Notes under the pieces: model-generated
What the model was told of the DNA's origin: nothing
Seen by the model: the letters and a program-made list of their open reading frames with translations, nothing else
Database searches by the model: none
Program-made: the position numbers and the translations under genes
Part shown: positions 16,901-25,317 of the stretch, one piece after another
Position numbering within the stretch: position 1 is the first letter of the stretch
Layout: each line of letters opens with the position of its first letter
Source of the DNA: Methylotenera_A sp031379885
GTDB taxonomy: Bacteria > Pseudomonadota > Gammaproteobacteria > Burkholderiales > Methylophilaceae
Reading direction: 5' to 3'
DNA length: 54,312 bases
Assembly: GCA_031379885.1 (NCBI GenBank)
Contig: JANNFN010000033.1
Span: 1 to 54,312, forward strand

Positions 16901-17455
16901 TTATTTTTTTGGCGCAATATCACGCTCGCCCATCGATTTTTCTATATTTTTAAGTTCATCCAGTTTTTGTTGCGAGGTATCTAACTTAAGTTGTAATACT
17001 TCGTTTTTTTGCTGCAATGATTCAGCGCGTTTTTGTGCATCTCGATTGTTTTTAATCTCTTTATTGTTCATCACTAAATAATCAAACAGCAAATGTGCAA
17101 ATGACAGTTGTGAATTGGCTAAAATGTTTTCTTGTAATAACTGCTGTAATAAATTCTGCGCTTTAGGTGCGTCAAGCAAATTGCTACTTGGTAAACCATA
17201 GATCATGACCAGCTTCATGCGATGCAACAAATCATTTGGATTGCTCGCTAACGTTTGATTGGTGGTTAACAGTTCCTGTTTTTGTGCTTCAGGAGACAAA
17301 TTTGAAAATGCTTCTGCGAAATTTAAAAACTCACTCGCATCATTATTTTTGGTTGGGATAACTTTTACTCCATTGCTATTTTTTACTGCAGGATTAACAC
17401 AGGAAACAGAGCTTAAGCAAAGAAATAGTAAAATGAGTAAAGTGCGAATTTTCAT
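16901..17455 (-). CDS. YfhG/QseG-type lipoprotein
   Basis: A 184-residue predicted lipoprotein between the kinase and regulator genes, where enterobacteria carry qseG (yfhG). I take the ATG at 17455, 4 nt after the kinase stop; upstream in-frame codons would bury the signal. The leader ends in the lipobox SVSC (Cys19). The mature part is helical, and residues about 135-175 form a likely coiled coil (QKRAESLQQKNEVLQLKL). In enterobacteria QseG activates the kinase from the outer membrane; that role here is inferred from position and the lipoprotein-plus-coil layout, since sequence similarity is not obvious. Confidence 0.75.
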   Translation of the reverse strand: MKIRTLLILLFLCLSSVSCVNPAVKNSNGVKVIPTKNNDASEFLNFAEAFSNLSPEAQKQELLTTNQTLASNPNDLLHRMKLVMIYGLPSSNLLDAPKAQNLLQQLLQENILANSQLSFAHLLFDYLVMNNKEIKNNRDAQKRAESLQQKNEVLQLKLDTSQQKLDELKNIEKSMGERDIAPKK

Positions 17456-17459
17456 AGTA

Positions 17460-18902
17460 TTAAGCACCGATAAAAACCTCAGTGTTAGGAAGTTGTAATT
17501 TAAAATGGGCACCAATGTGTGTTGGTACTAGGATAATTTCACCTTTAAGTGTGTTCACCGCTTCTTTTGCAATAAACAGACCCAACCCACTGCCAGCAAT
17601 TAAGCCATTATGGCTTTGCTCGCCACGATAAAATGGATCAAAAAGTCTATCCTTATTCGTTTCTCCAATACCTGGGCCGGTGTCTATTACTTCTATGGTG
17701 ATCATTGATTTAGATTGTGTTGCATGAATGTGAATCCCACCCATATTAGGTGTAAATTTAACTGCGTTGGAAACAAGGTTATCTAGCACGGTACGCAATT
17801 TCTGGATATCCACCTGCATAGTAATATCGTCAATACTTACATTTAAGGCAATATTTTTAGTTGTAATGGTGAGCGCGTAAGCTTGTATAACTTCATTAAT
17901 AGCATCCTTAAGAGTTATTTTTGATACATTAAGTTGCAATGAGTTAAATTGAATTTCTGTATAACTTAGCAGATTTTCAATCATCTTTTGTAGCCGCAGG
18001 CTATTATCACGCAATATGTGTATTACTTCGTTCTGCTGTTGATTGAGCTTGCCTGCAACCCCGTCATTTAACAGCTCGCTGGCTTCTCTTATGGCAGTGA
18101 GTGGCGTTTTAAGCTCATGTGAAGCTTGTTGTAAAAATCGTTGTTTTTGCTGATGCAGGTCTTTTAGCTCGGTTCGCAACCAATTCAATCTAAACCCAAG
18201 TTGGCGTAAATCGCCAGGCCCGCTAATTTCAATATCGTGTTCGTAATTGCCTTGCCCAAGTTGATGGATTGCCGCATCCATACGTCGTATCGGTCTAGCA
18301 ATCATCCAAGTAATCTGGCCAGCAATTAAAATTGCTAGTGGAATTAATGTGAGTGTTTGCCAAAACAACACTTGCTGAGTGTGAGAAACCTTAGCTTTAA
18401 AATTAGCGGATTCTTTATCTATTAAGCTATTATTTTCATTAATAATTTTATTTGCTTGATTACTTAAGCTGGAGAATAAATCAATCATATTTTGGTCAAA
18501 AGTTATCAATGCAGGCGCCTGATTTATAGAGGTAAATAAGTTTATTTCTTGCTTCGCAAATGTTGATAGCTCTGGTAATAGCGGTTTTGCCATGGGCAGC
18601 TGTGAAAAGCCAACAATTGCTTTGCTAAACCTCTCGTGCGCGTGTAGATAATTCGTAAGTAATACCTTATCATGCAACACAAAATACTGTCGTGCACTAC
18701 GCTCCATTACTGCAAGTTCTTCAATCAGAATGCGGCTTACGCGGGTAGTTTCTACTGCCTGCGACATATTAAATAAACTTTGTTTGCTGAGTTTCCCAAA
18801 ATAAAGATTGGCATTCACAAACGCCACTAGCAATGGCAACATAGCTAATGCAAAGCCTATTAGTAAAAGCTTTAAAAATGATTTTGGGTAAGTGATTTGC
18901 AA
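17460..18902 (-). CDS. glrK: sensor histidine kinase GlrK (QseE)
   Basis: Membrane histidine kinase of 480 residues, cognate to GlrR. First membrane segment about 9-30, a helical periplasmic domain of about 145 residues (four-helix-bundle type), second segment about 181-202, HAMP 203-256, phosphoacceptor His262 in QQASHELKTPLTAIREASELL, and an HATPase domain with DNLVSNAVKF, DTGPGIG and GSGLGLFIAKEAV. The start is TTG at 18902 with no obvious ribosome site; no later start is possible because the first membrane helix would be lost. It heads the kinase-lipoprotein-regulator operon and is divergent from folA. Confidence 0.9.
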   Translation of the reverse strand: MQITYPKSFLKLLLIGFALAMLPLLVAFVNANLYFGKLSKQSLFNMSQAVETTRVSRILIEELAVMERSARQYFVLHDKVLLTNYLHAHERFSKAIVGFSQLPMAKPLLPELSTFAKQEINLFTSINQAPALITFDQNMIDLFSSLSNQANKIINENNSLIDKESANFKAKVSHTQQVLFWQTLTLIPLAILIAGQITWMIARPIRRMDAAIHQLGQGNYEHDIEISGPGDLRQLGFRLNWLRTELKDLHQQKQRFLQQASHELKTPLTAIREASELLNDGVAGKLNQQQNEVIHILRDNSLRLQKMIENLLSYTEIQFNSLQLNVSKITLKDAINEVIQAYALTITTKNIALNVSIDDITMQVDIQKLRTVLDNLVSNAVKFTPNMGGIHIHATQSKSMITIEVIDTGPGIGETNKDRLFDPFYRGEQSHNGLIAGSGLGLFIAKEAVNTLKGEIILVPTHIGAHFKLQLPNTEVFIGA

Positions 18903-18992
18903 GCTGTTATTGACAATTCAAGTGAGTAAAAATTTCACGGTAAACCAATAAATGCGTTAGGGCTGACTGATATAAACTCATAATAAGCCTAG

Positions 18993-18998
18993 TATAAT
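18993..18998 (+). promoter_or_regulatory. -10 box 6 nt before the folA start
   Basis: A perfect TATAAT ends 6 nt before the folA ATG and no Shine-Dalgarno sequence is present. A start point 7 nt past the box would fall on the A of ATG, which would give a leaderless message. No good -35 element is visible at 16-18 nt, so this rests on the -10 box alone. Confidence 0.4.
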
Positions 18999-19004
18999 AC
19001 TCTT

Positions 19005-19499
19005 ATGACAGCACTTTCTCTTATCGTCGCATTTGCTAATAACAGAGTTATTGGCCACAAAAACACCTTGCCGTGGCACTTGCCAGAAGATTTAAAGCGC
19101 TTTCGTGCGCTTACAACGGGGCATCATATTATTATGGGGCGTAAGACTTATGAGTCGCTAGGACGATTGCTACCAGGACGCACCACGGTGATAGTCACTC
19201 GAAATAAGAACTACAAGATTGAAGGTGCGCATATTGCACATTCGCTAGAAGCCGCATTAATGCTATGTGCTAGCGATGTTGAGCCTTTTGTTATCGGCGG
19301 GGCAGAGTTGTATAAAGAAGGCTTATTACACGCAGCTAGACTTTATATTACAGAAGTGCATGCAGAGTTTGAAGGCGATGCTTATTTTCCAATGGTTGAT
19401 TTATCTGTCTGGAACGAAACTGGCCGAACAGCACATAAGAGCAAAAATGGATTGCTTTACCATGATTTAGTTTACGAGCGTGTAAATGAGAAAATTTAG
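19005..19499 (+). CDS. folA: dihydrofolate reductase
   Basis: NADPH-dependent reduction of dihydrofolate; 164 residues. Family landmarks are LIVAFANNRVIGHKNTLPWHLPEDLKRF (catalytic Asp in LPEDLKRF), the cofactor motif MGRKTYESLGRLLPGRTTVIVT, and FVIGGAELYKEGL. It complements thyA at 14046-14840 in the same window, although the two are not in one operon. The start is preceded by a -10-like box rather than a ribosome site. Confidence 0.96.
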   Translation: MTALSLIVAFANNRVIGHKNTLPWHLPEDLKRFRALTTGHHIIMGRKTYESLGRLLPGRTTVIVTRNKNYKIEGAHIAHSLEAALMLCASDVEPFVIGGAELYKEGLLHAARLYITEVHAEFEGDAYFPMVDLSVWNETGRTAHKSKNGLLYHDLVYERVNEKI

Positions 19500-19509
19500 C
19501 CCTAAGTGC

Positions 19510-20652
19510 TTAACCTGATATTTTGGTGAAGCTAGACTTTTTGCTTAAGTCTGAACTTGCACGATAAGGGTGATAGGATTTTTTATAGAGGGAAGCAATT
19601 TTTCTCACATATTTTCTTGTTTCTGGGTAAGGCGGCACACCTTTGTATCTTTCTACCGCATTTTCACCTGAGTTATAGGCTGCAGCAACCAGCTCGACGT
19701 CACCTTCAAAATAAGTCAATAACCATTGCAAATAAGCTAGGCCTCCGTTGATGTTTTGTTCAGGGTCATAAGCATTTTTTACATTAAACCTTGCGGCAGT
19801 CTCTGGGATGAGCTGCATTAAACCTTGCGCATTTCTTGGTGATGTCGCTTTTGGATTAAAACCAGATTCAACAGCAATAAATGCCATGGCCAAATCAGTT
19901 TCAATCTTAAATTTTGGGGCAATTTTGGCAACAAGCTTATAAATAGGGCCTTTTGAATAAAAAGATAAAGCATTAGTCGCTGATTGTGTTTTTCCTTGGC
20001 TATTATTAGTAGTAATAGTTGGTTGTGCTGGTGACATACACTGTGGTGGCGTTGCCAAACTTGCATTACCTTGGCTACTAGCGAGCCAGTTTTTGGCGCT
20101 AGTATGACCTTGCGAGGCTGCTTTTGAGAAGAATAGGGCAGCAATATCTTCATTTTTTTCAACGCCACGGCCATTCACATACATCCAACCTAAAGCAAAT
20201 TGTGCATTCGCATCGTTGTGGTCGCGCGCCTCACGACAATATTGGTCGGCAGCTTCTGCATAGTTTCGCACGCCGTTGACCCCTTTGCCATTTAAGGCTA
20301 AGTTTACTAATTGTGAGTAAGGGTTTTTAAGTGGAGATGAAAAAGTTTTTTGCGAAGAGTTAATTTGTGCGCTAGGCGTATTTACAATTACTGTTGATGA
20401 GTCTTTGGTTTCACTGTCGATAGCTTCAATAGCAACCAAAGCATTATCTGAAAGTGTGTCCGTAGCGATTTCGCTTTTAGTGTCAATATTAATATCAGCT
20501 GCATCCAAACTCATTGTAGTTATCTCAGCATCTAGTGGGTTTCCCACAGCAGCAATAAAATCTGCTGCCTTGCTTTCGGCGCATAGAAAAAAACCTATGA
20601 CTGTAACTAAGGTTCTGAATGCAAGATAATTAGTTGGTGATTTGGTATACAA
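19510..20652 (-). CDS. lytic transglycosylase with Sel1 repeat
   Basis: A 380-residue exported murein enzyme. TTG start at 20652 with GAGGCG upstream; signal peptide to about residue 29 (SKA). A low-complexity, Thr/Ser/Asp-rich linker (30-115) is followed by one or two Sel1-like repeats (DANAQFALGWMYVNGRGVEKNEDIAALFFSKAA) and a C-terminal SLT/MltE-type lysozyme-like domain: catalytic Glu in MAFIAVESGFNPKA, then NAQGLMQLIPETAARF and AAYNSGENAVERYKG. It cleaves glycan strands to 1,6-anhydromuropeptides. The pairing of Sel1 repeats with SLT may link it to an envelope assembly such as a pilus or secretion system; this is inference. Confidence 0.88.
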   Translation of the reverse strand: MYTKSPTNYLAFRTLVTVIGFFLCAESKAADFIAAVGNPLDAEITTMSLDAADINIDTKSEIATDTLSDNALVAIEAIDSETKDSSTVIVNTPSAQINSSQKTFSSPLKNPYSQLVNLALNGKGVNGVRNYAEAADQYCREARDHNDANAQFALGWMYVNGRGVEKNEDIAALFFSKAASQGHTSAKNWLASSQGNASLATPPQCMSPAQPTITTNNSQGKTQSATNALSFYSKGPIYKLVAKIAPKFKIETDLAMAFIAVESGFNPKATSPRNAQGLMQLIPETAARFNVKNAYDPEQNINGGLAYLQWLLTYFEGDVELVAAAYNSGENAVERYKGVPPYPETRKYVRKIASLYKKSYHPYRASSDLSKKSSFTKISG

Positions 20653-20765
20653 AATATCGCCTCAAGTACAAAGATGACACATAATTTAAGATAATTGTTA
20701 GGTGAGAAGTTGCAATTTACAGGCCTAAAACTATCGAGAATTACGGAAAAAAGCACTCATCGAAA

Positions 20766-20792
20766 TAAAAAAACCTATCGATGATGATAGGT
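20766..20792 (-). terminator. intrinsic terminator after the decarboxylase gene
   Basis: Minus-strand stem ACCTATC/GATAGGT (7 bp, loop ATCATC) is followed by a T-rich run (TTTTTTTATTT when the stem's last Ts are counted). It lies about 63 nt past the decarboxylase stop. Confidence 0.8.
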
Positions 20793-20808
20793 CTTAGTGG
20801 GACAGTGC

Positions 20809-20832
20809 GCTATAGCCCATTTAGGCTATAGC
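20809..20832. repeat. perfect 9-bp hairpin before the terminator
   Basis: GCTATAGCC, CATTTA loop, GGCTATAGC: a perfect hairpin between the decarboxylase stop and its terminator, without a T-run on either side. It could protect or process the mRNA 3' end, or bind a protein. Confidence 0.5.
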
Positions 20833-20854
20833 TTAAGGATGCTTTGTAAAATGG

Positions 20855-23095
20855 CTAGTTTTGTACGCAGTCTACGTAATAGACAGCTTTGCCATCAACA
20901 ACCTCTTTCACTAATCCATGATTGTCTGTTTCGAAGCCTGGAAATTTCTCGTTAAACTCACGTGCGAATTTTAGGTAACTAACAATTACTTTGTTGAATT
21001 GCTCACCAGGGATTAATAGCGGGATGCCAGGTGGGTAGGGCGTGAGTAGCACAGCTGTCACGCGCCCTTCAAGCTCATCAATTGGCACTCGGTCAATCTC
21101 ACGATGCGCCATTTTAGCAAAGGCATCTGTTGGTTTCATGGCGGGCACCATATTTGATAAATACATCTCAGTAGTCAAGCGCGCCACATCATTGGCTTTG
21201 TATACCGCGTGAATCTGGTCGCACAAATCGCGCAACCCCACTTTTTCGTAACGTGGTTGCTTTTGTATAAATTCTGGCAATACTTTCCAAAGTGGTTGGT
21301 TCTTATCGTAGTCATCTTTAAATTGCTGTAAAGCCGCCACAAGGGTGTTCCAACGACCTTTGGTAATGCCGATAGTGAACATAATAAAAAATGAATAAAG
21401 GCCTGTTTTTTCTACGATTACACCGTGCTCCGCCAAGTATTTAGTGACAATTGCGGCGGGGATGCCAAACTTATCTGAGAAGTTACCTTTAATGTCTAAA
21501 CCTGGCGTGACAATGGTTGCTTTAATCGGGTCTAACATGTTGAAGCCAGGTGCTAAGTCGCCAAAATCGTGCCAATCATCGTTGGCATGTAGCATCCACG
21601 CTTCACGTTCTTCTAGACCTTCTTCACTTAAGTCATCTGGCCCCCATACTTTAAACCACCAGTCTGCACCCCATTCTTCATCCACTTTGCGCATGGCGCG
21701 GCGAAAATCTAAAGCTTCCATTAAACTTTCTTCAACTAAAGCTGTTCCACCGGGAGCTTCCATCATGGCGGCGGCTACGTCAATGCTGGCGACAATGGAG
21801 TATTGTGGGCTGGTGCTGGTGTGCATCAGGTAAGACTCGTTGAATACGTCGCGGTCTAATTTGTTATTTTCGGCATCCTGCACCAGAATTTGTGAAGCTT
21901 GAGACAATCCTGCTAGCAATTTATGCGTTGATTGCGTAGAAAAAACCATGCTTTCTTTACAGCGTGGGCGGCCTTCACCAATGGCGTGATAATCACCATA
22001 AAAGTCGTGGAACGTGGCATGCGGTAGCCATGCTTCATCAAAATGCAGTGTATCGATTTTGCCATCCAGCATGTCTTTAATTTCTTCTACATTATATAAA
22101 ACCCCGTCATAGGTGGATTGCGTAATGGTGAGTACACGTGGTTTGGCTTTTTTATCGACGATAAACGGATTACGGTCAATTTTCTTTTGAATATTGGCCC
22201 ATTCAAACTCACTTTTTGGAATCGGTCCTATGATGCCAAAATGGTTGCGTGTCGGCATCAAGAATACAGGGATTGCCCCCGTCATAATAATGGCGTGCAA
22301 AATTGATTTATGGCAATTGCGATCGACCACCACCACATCGCCTGGAGCAACAGTGCTGTTCCACACCATTTTGTTACTTGTAGAAGTACCGTTGGTGACA
22401 AAATACAAATGGTCGCAGTTGTAAATGCGCGCTGCATTGCGCTCAGAAGCTGCGACTGGGCCTGTATGATCAAGTAATTGACCAAGTTCATCTACCGCGT
22501 TACAGACATCTGCACGAAGCATGTTTTCACCAAAAAATTGATGAAACATTTGGCCAACGGGTGATTTTAAAAATGCTACGCCGCCAGAGTGACCAGGGCA
22601 ATGCCACGAGTAGGAGCCATCTGCTGCGTATTCAGTCAGCGCTTTAAAAAACGGTGGGGCAAGGCTATCTAAATATGTACGCGCCTCCCGTAGGATATAG
22701 CGTGCAACGAATTCTGGCGTATCTTCGTACATGTGAATAAAACCGTTAAGTTCGCGTAGAATTTCGTTTGGAATATGCCGTGAAGTGCGTGTTTCACCAT
22801 GCAAAAAAATAGGAATCTCTTCATTGCGATAGCGAATTTCATCGACAAATTTGCGTAAATTATCTAAAGCATCTTGGTTTTCTTCAACAATTTCGTTGTC
22901 GTCAATCGAAAGTATAAATGCCGATGCACGGCTTTGCTGCTGAGCGAACGAAGTTAAATCACCATAACTAGTAACGCCCAAAACCTCAGAACCTTCAGCT
23001 TCGATAGCCTTTGCAAGCATACGGATGCCTAACCCAGATGAGTTTTCAGAGCGAAAATCTTCGTCGATGATAACAACTGGAAAACGAAACTTCAT
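20855..23095 (-). CDS. Arg/Lys/Orn decarboxylase, fold type I PLP
   Basis: A 746-residue member of the prokaryotic ornithine/lysine/arginine decarboxylase family, which removes CO2 from a basic amino acid to give agmatine, cadaverine or putrescine. Regions: N-terminal receiver-like wing (1-130), PLP core with SWHCPGHSGG (163-172), FDEAW (352-356) and the cofactor lysine K392 in STQSTHKLLAGLSQAS, then a C-terminal domain ending PPGIPLLIPGE. Substrate cannot be told from the sequence by eye; arginine or lysine are the likeliest. It starts 14 nt after dcd and has a downstream hairpin and terminator. It probably serves polyamine synthesis or acid response. Confidence 0.9.
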   Translation of the reverse strand: MKFRFPVVIIDEDFRSENSSGLGIRMLAKAIEAEGSEVLGVTSYGDLTSFAQQQSRASAFILSIDDNEIVEENQDALDNLRKFVDEIRYRNEEIPIFLHGETRTSRHIPNEILRELNGFIHMYEDTPEFVARYILREARTYLDSLAPPFFKALTEYAADGSYSWHCPGHSGGVAFLKSPVGQMFHQFFGENMLRADVCNAVDELGQLLDHTGPVAASERNAARIYNCDHLYFVTNGTSTSNKMVWNSTVAPGDVVVVDRNCHKSILHAIIMTGAIPVFLMPTRNHFGIIGPIPKSEFEWANIQKKIDRNPFIVDKKAKPRVLTITQSTYDGVLYNVEEIKDMLDGKIDTLHFDEAWLPHATFHDFYGDYHAIGEGRPRCKESMVFSTQSTHKLLAGLSQASQILVQDAENNKLDRDVFNESYLMHTSTSPQYSIVASIDVAAAMMEAPGGTALVEESLMEALDFRRAMRKVDEEWGADWWFKVWGPDDLSEEGLEEREAWMLHANDDWHDFGDLAPGFNMLDPIKATIVTPGLDIKGNFSDKFGIPAAIVTKYLAEHGVIVEKTGLYSFFIMFTIGITKGRWNTLVAALQQFKDDYDKNQPLWKVLPEFIQKQPRYEKVGLRDLCDQIHAVYKANDVARLTTEMYLSNMVPAMKPTDAFAKMAHREIDRVPIDELEGRVTAVLLTPYPPGIPLLIPGEQFNKVIVSYLKFAREFNEKFPGFETDNHGLVKEVVDGKAVYYVDCVQN

Positions 23096-23109
23096 TAAAT
23101 TTCCTTAAT

Positions 23110-23685
23110 TTAAATCTTAGGTAAGGTCACGCCAACTTGGCCTTGATATTTACCGCCGCGGTCTTTGTAGCTGGTTTCGCATACATCATCATCATCTGCT
23201 TCAAAAAACAGCACTTGCGCACAGCCTTCATTCGCATAGATTTTCGCTGGTAAAGGTGTTGTATTGCTGAATTCTAGCGTGACATAACCTTCCCATTCTG
23301 GTTCGAAAGGTGTCACATTCACAATAATCCCACATCTTGCATAAGTTGATTTACCCAGGCATATCGTGAGTACATTGCGCGGAATACGGAAGTATTCTAC
23401 GGTGCGTGCTAATGCAAATGAGTTAGGTGGAATAATACAAAAATCTGCATTTACTTCAACAAATGAATTTGGATCGAAATTTTTGGGGTCAACAATTGTG
23501 CTGTTAATATTAGTAAACAATTTAAATTCTTTACTACAGCGTATATCGTAGCCATAGCTTGAAGTGCCATAAGACACCATGCGTTCGCCGCTGGCATTTT
23601 GTTTGACCTGATTTGCCTCAAACGGCTCTATCATGCCATGTTGCTCCGCCATACGGCGTATCCATTTGTCTGATTTAATGCTCAT
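23110..23685 (-). CDS. dcd: dCTP deaminase
   Basis: Deaminates dCTP to dUTP, feeding dUMP to ThyA. The 191 residues contain the family core: MVSYGTSSYGYDIRCSKEFKLF, the active-site stretch RCGIIVNVTPFEPEWEGYVTLEFSNTTPLP with its glutamate, and the C-terminal YKDRGGKYQGQ that closes over the substrate. It precedes the decarboxylase gene by 14 nt, a common pairing in this class. The upstream region 23686-23793 holds the zwf terminator. Confidence 0.96.
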   Translation of the reverse strand: MSIKSDKWIRRMAEQHGMIEPFEANQVKQNASGERMVSYGTSSYGYDIRCSKEFKLFTNINSTIVDPKNFDPNSFVEVNADFCIIPPNSFALARTVEYFRIPRNVLTICLGKSTYARCGIIVNVTPFEPEWEGYVTLEFSNTTPLPAKIYANEGCAQVLFFEADDDDVCETSYKDRGGKYQGQVGVTLPKI

Positions 23686-23706
23686 AAGTTATTCCAACGT
23701 TAAGGT

Positions 23707-23734
23707 AAAAAAGCGGAGTTAATACCCCGCTTTT
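23707..23734 (-). terminator. intrinsic terminator after zwf
   Basis: AAAAGCGG and CCGCTTTT form an 8-bp stem; on the minus strand it ends in six Ts. It lies about 60 nt past the zwf stop and just before dcd. On the plus strand it has only four Ts. Confidence 0.78.
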
Positions 23735-23793
23735 GATGAGTGCAAATAATAACAATAAATAACGTGTTATTTGTAATTTATTTTAGTTTTTAC

Positions 23794-25299
23794 TTAATGT
23801 TTATCGCCACCTAATTCAATGCTATAGCGCCAAAACTGATCTTTAGCTTCAAAAATCACACTAGACTCTTCTGGGTCGCGGCTGCCAGCCTTGTATTGAT
23901 GTACGGGTGATTTATCTGCCACCCATGCTTTAACTACAGGGTCAATCAAACGCCATTGTGCTTCAACTTCGCTAATATGTAGATAAAGCGATGGATCACC
24001 TTCCATCAAATTAAGCATGAGTGATTCATAAGAATCAATAGTTTCGTCTACTTTTTGGCGTTGAGGCGCGTCTATGCTAAGTGTACGTGTGGCGATATCT
24101 AAGCCTGGAATTTTAGATTCGATTTCCATCTTGATGCACTCACGCGGTTGAATATTGAGTGTGAGCCAATTTTTGTGCTGACCTTCCACTAATTGCATTG
24201 GCGCTTTTTTAAAGCGAATAGAAATAGCGGTGTTGCCTTCATGCATCCGTTTTGCGGTACGTACATAAAAGGGAACGCCTTTCCAGCGAGGGTTATCAAT
24301 GAACAGTTTCAGCGCAGCATAAGTTTCGGTTACGCTATCTGCCACGCCTTCTCTTGCCAACTCTTCTAAATAGCCATGCACGTTTTCGCCATGGCCATCT
24401 GCCACACACACACGCCCAGCCGCATATTGTGCTCGAAAAGCGTGTTTGCTAAGCTCGTTGATGGGAATAGGGCGAATAGATTCAAGTAGTTTGATTTTTT
24501 CTGCACGGATGCTTTCAGGACTCAAGTCTTTAGGTTTTTCCATCGCCACTAAAGCCAGTGTTTGTAACAAGTGGCTTTGCACCATATCCCTTAAAGCCCC
24601 AGTGCTATTGTAAAATGTTGTACGTTCACCTACCCCTAAAATTTCATTATTGGTAATCTGTACATGATCGATGTGCTGATTATTCCAAATGGGTTCGAAC
24701 ATAGCATTGGTAAAGCGCGTAAGCATTACGTTTTGTAATGCAGATTTACCTAGATAATGGTCGATACGGTAGATCTGACTTTCTTTTAAATGCTTAGTGA
24801 TTTTTGCTTGCAAGTCTTGCGCACTTGGTAAATCAGTGCCAAATGGCTTTTCAATCAACACGCGACGCCAGTATTTGCTCTCATCTAGTAAGCCTACGCC
24901 TGAAAGCTGTTCGACAACGGGTGCAAAATCAGTTGGACGTACTGATAAGAAATAGGCAAAGTTTTGTGGAAATATACTTTCATTAGACAATACAGCTTTC
25001 ATTTTGGTGAATGCTTCGGGGTCAGTTGGTGGATTTGCATGGTAATGATTACGTGCAATAAAGCGCTCATATACATTTTGATCATAGCCATTTTTGAATT
25101 TGGCATCCAACATGCCCTTGATTTCAGCTTGCCATGCTTCACGTGACACCTCGCCACGGCCAACGGAAAGAATGACCATATGATCTGGCAAACGATCAGC
25201 TGCATCTAGGCGAAACAAGCCGGGCATAAGCTTTACGCGCGATAAGTTACCACTTGCGCCAAATAACACTAAAGTACAAGGGTCGATTTTTTTAGTCAT
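23794..25299 (-). CDS. zwf: glucose-6-phosphate dehydrogenase
   Basis: Oxidises glucose 6-phosphate to 6-phosphogluconolactone; 501 residues. The substrate signature RIDHYLGK is at 178-185 and EKPFG at 150-154. The dinucleotide motif reads GASGNLSRVKL where most family members have GASGDLxxRKL, which may affect NAD/NADP preference. It starts 18 nt after gnd, giving a gnd-zwf operon. In methylotrophs with the ribulose monophosphate cycle these enzymes, with pgl at 27273-27974, run the cyclic oxidation of formaldehyde to CO2 and supply NAD(P)H. Confidence 0.95.
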   Translation of the reverse strand: MTKKIDPCTLVLFGASGNLSRVKLMPGLFRLDAADRLPDHMVILSVGRGEVSREAWQAEIKGMLDAKFKNGYDQNVYERFIARNHYHANPPTDPEAFTKMKAVLSNESIFPQNFAYFLSVRPTDFAPVVEQLSGVGLLDESKYWRRVLIEKPFGTDLPSAQDLQAKITKHLKESQIYRIDHYLGKSALQNVMLTRFTNAMFEPIWNNQHIDHVQITNNEILGVGERTTFYNSTGALRDMVQSHLLQTLALVAMEKPKDLSPESIRAEKIKLLESIRPIPINELSKHAFRAQYAAGRVCVADGHGENVHGYLEELAREGVADSVTETYAALKLFIDNPRWKGVPFYVRTAKRMHEGNTAISIRFKKAPMQLVEGQHKNWLTLNIQPRECIKMEIESKIPGLDIATRTLSIDAPQRQKVDETIDSYESLMLNLMEGDPSLYLHISEVEAQWRLIDPVVKAWVADKSPVHQYKAGSRDPEESSVIFEAKDQFWRYSIELGGDKH

Positions 25300-25317
25300 A
25301 TAGTCACTTTCAATACA

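Noticed and set aside
18903..18920. TTGACA at 18910 as a -35 box for folA
   Set aside because: No -10 element at 16-18 nt; the TATAAT near folA is about 77 nt further on.
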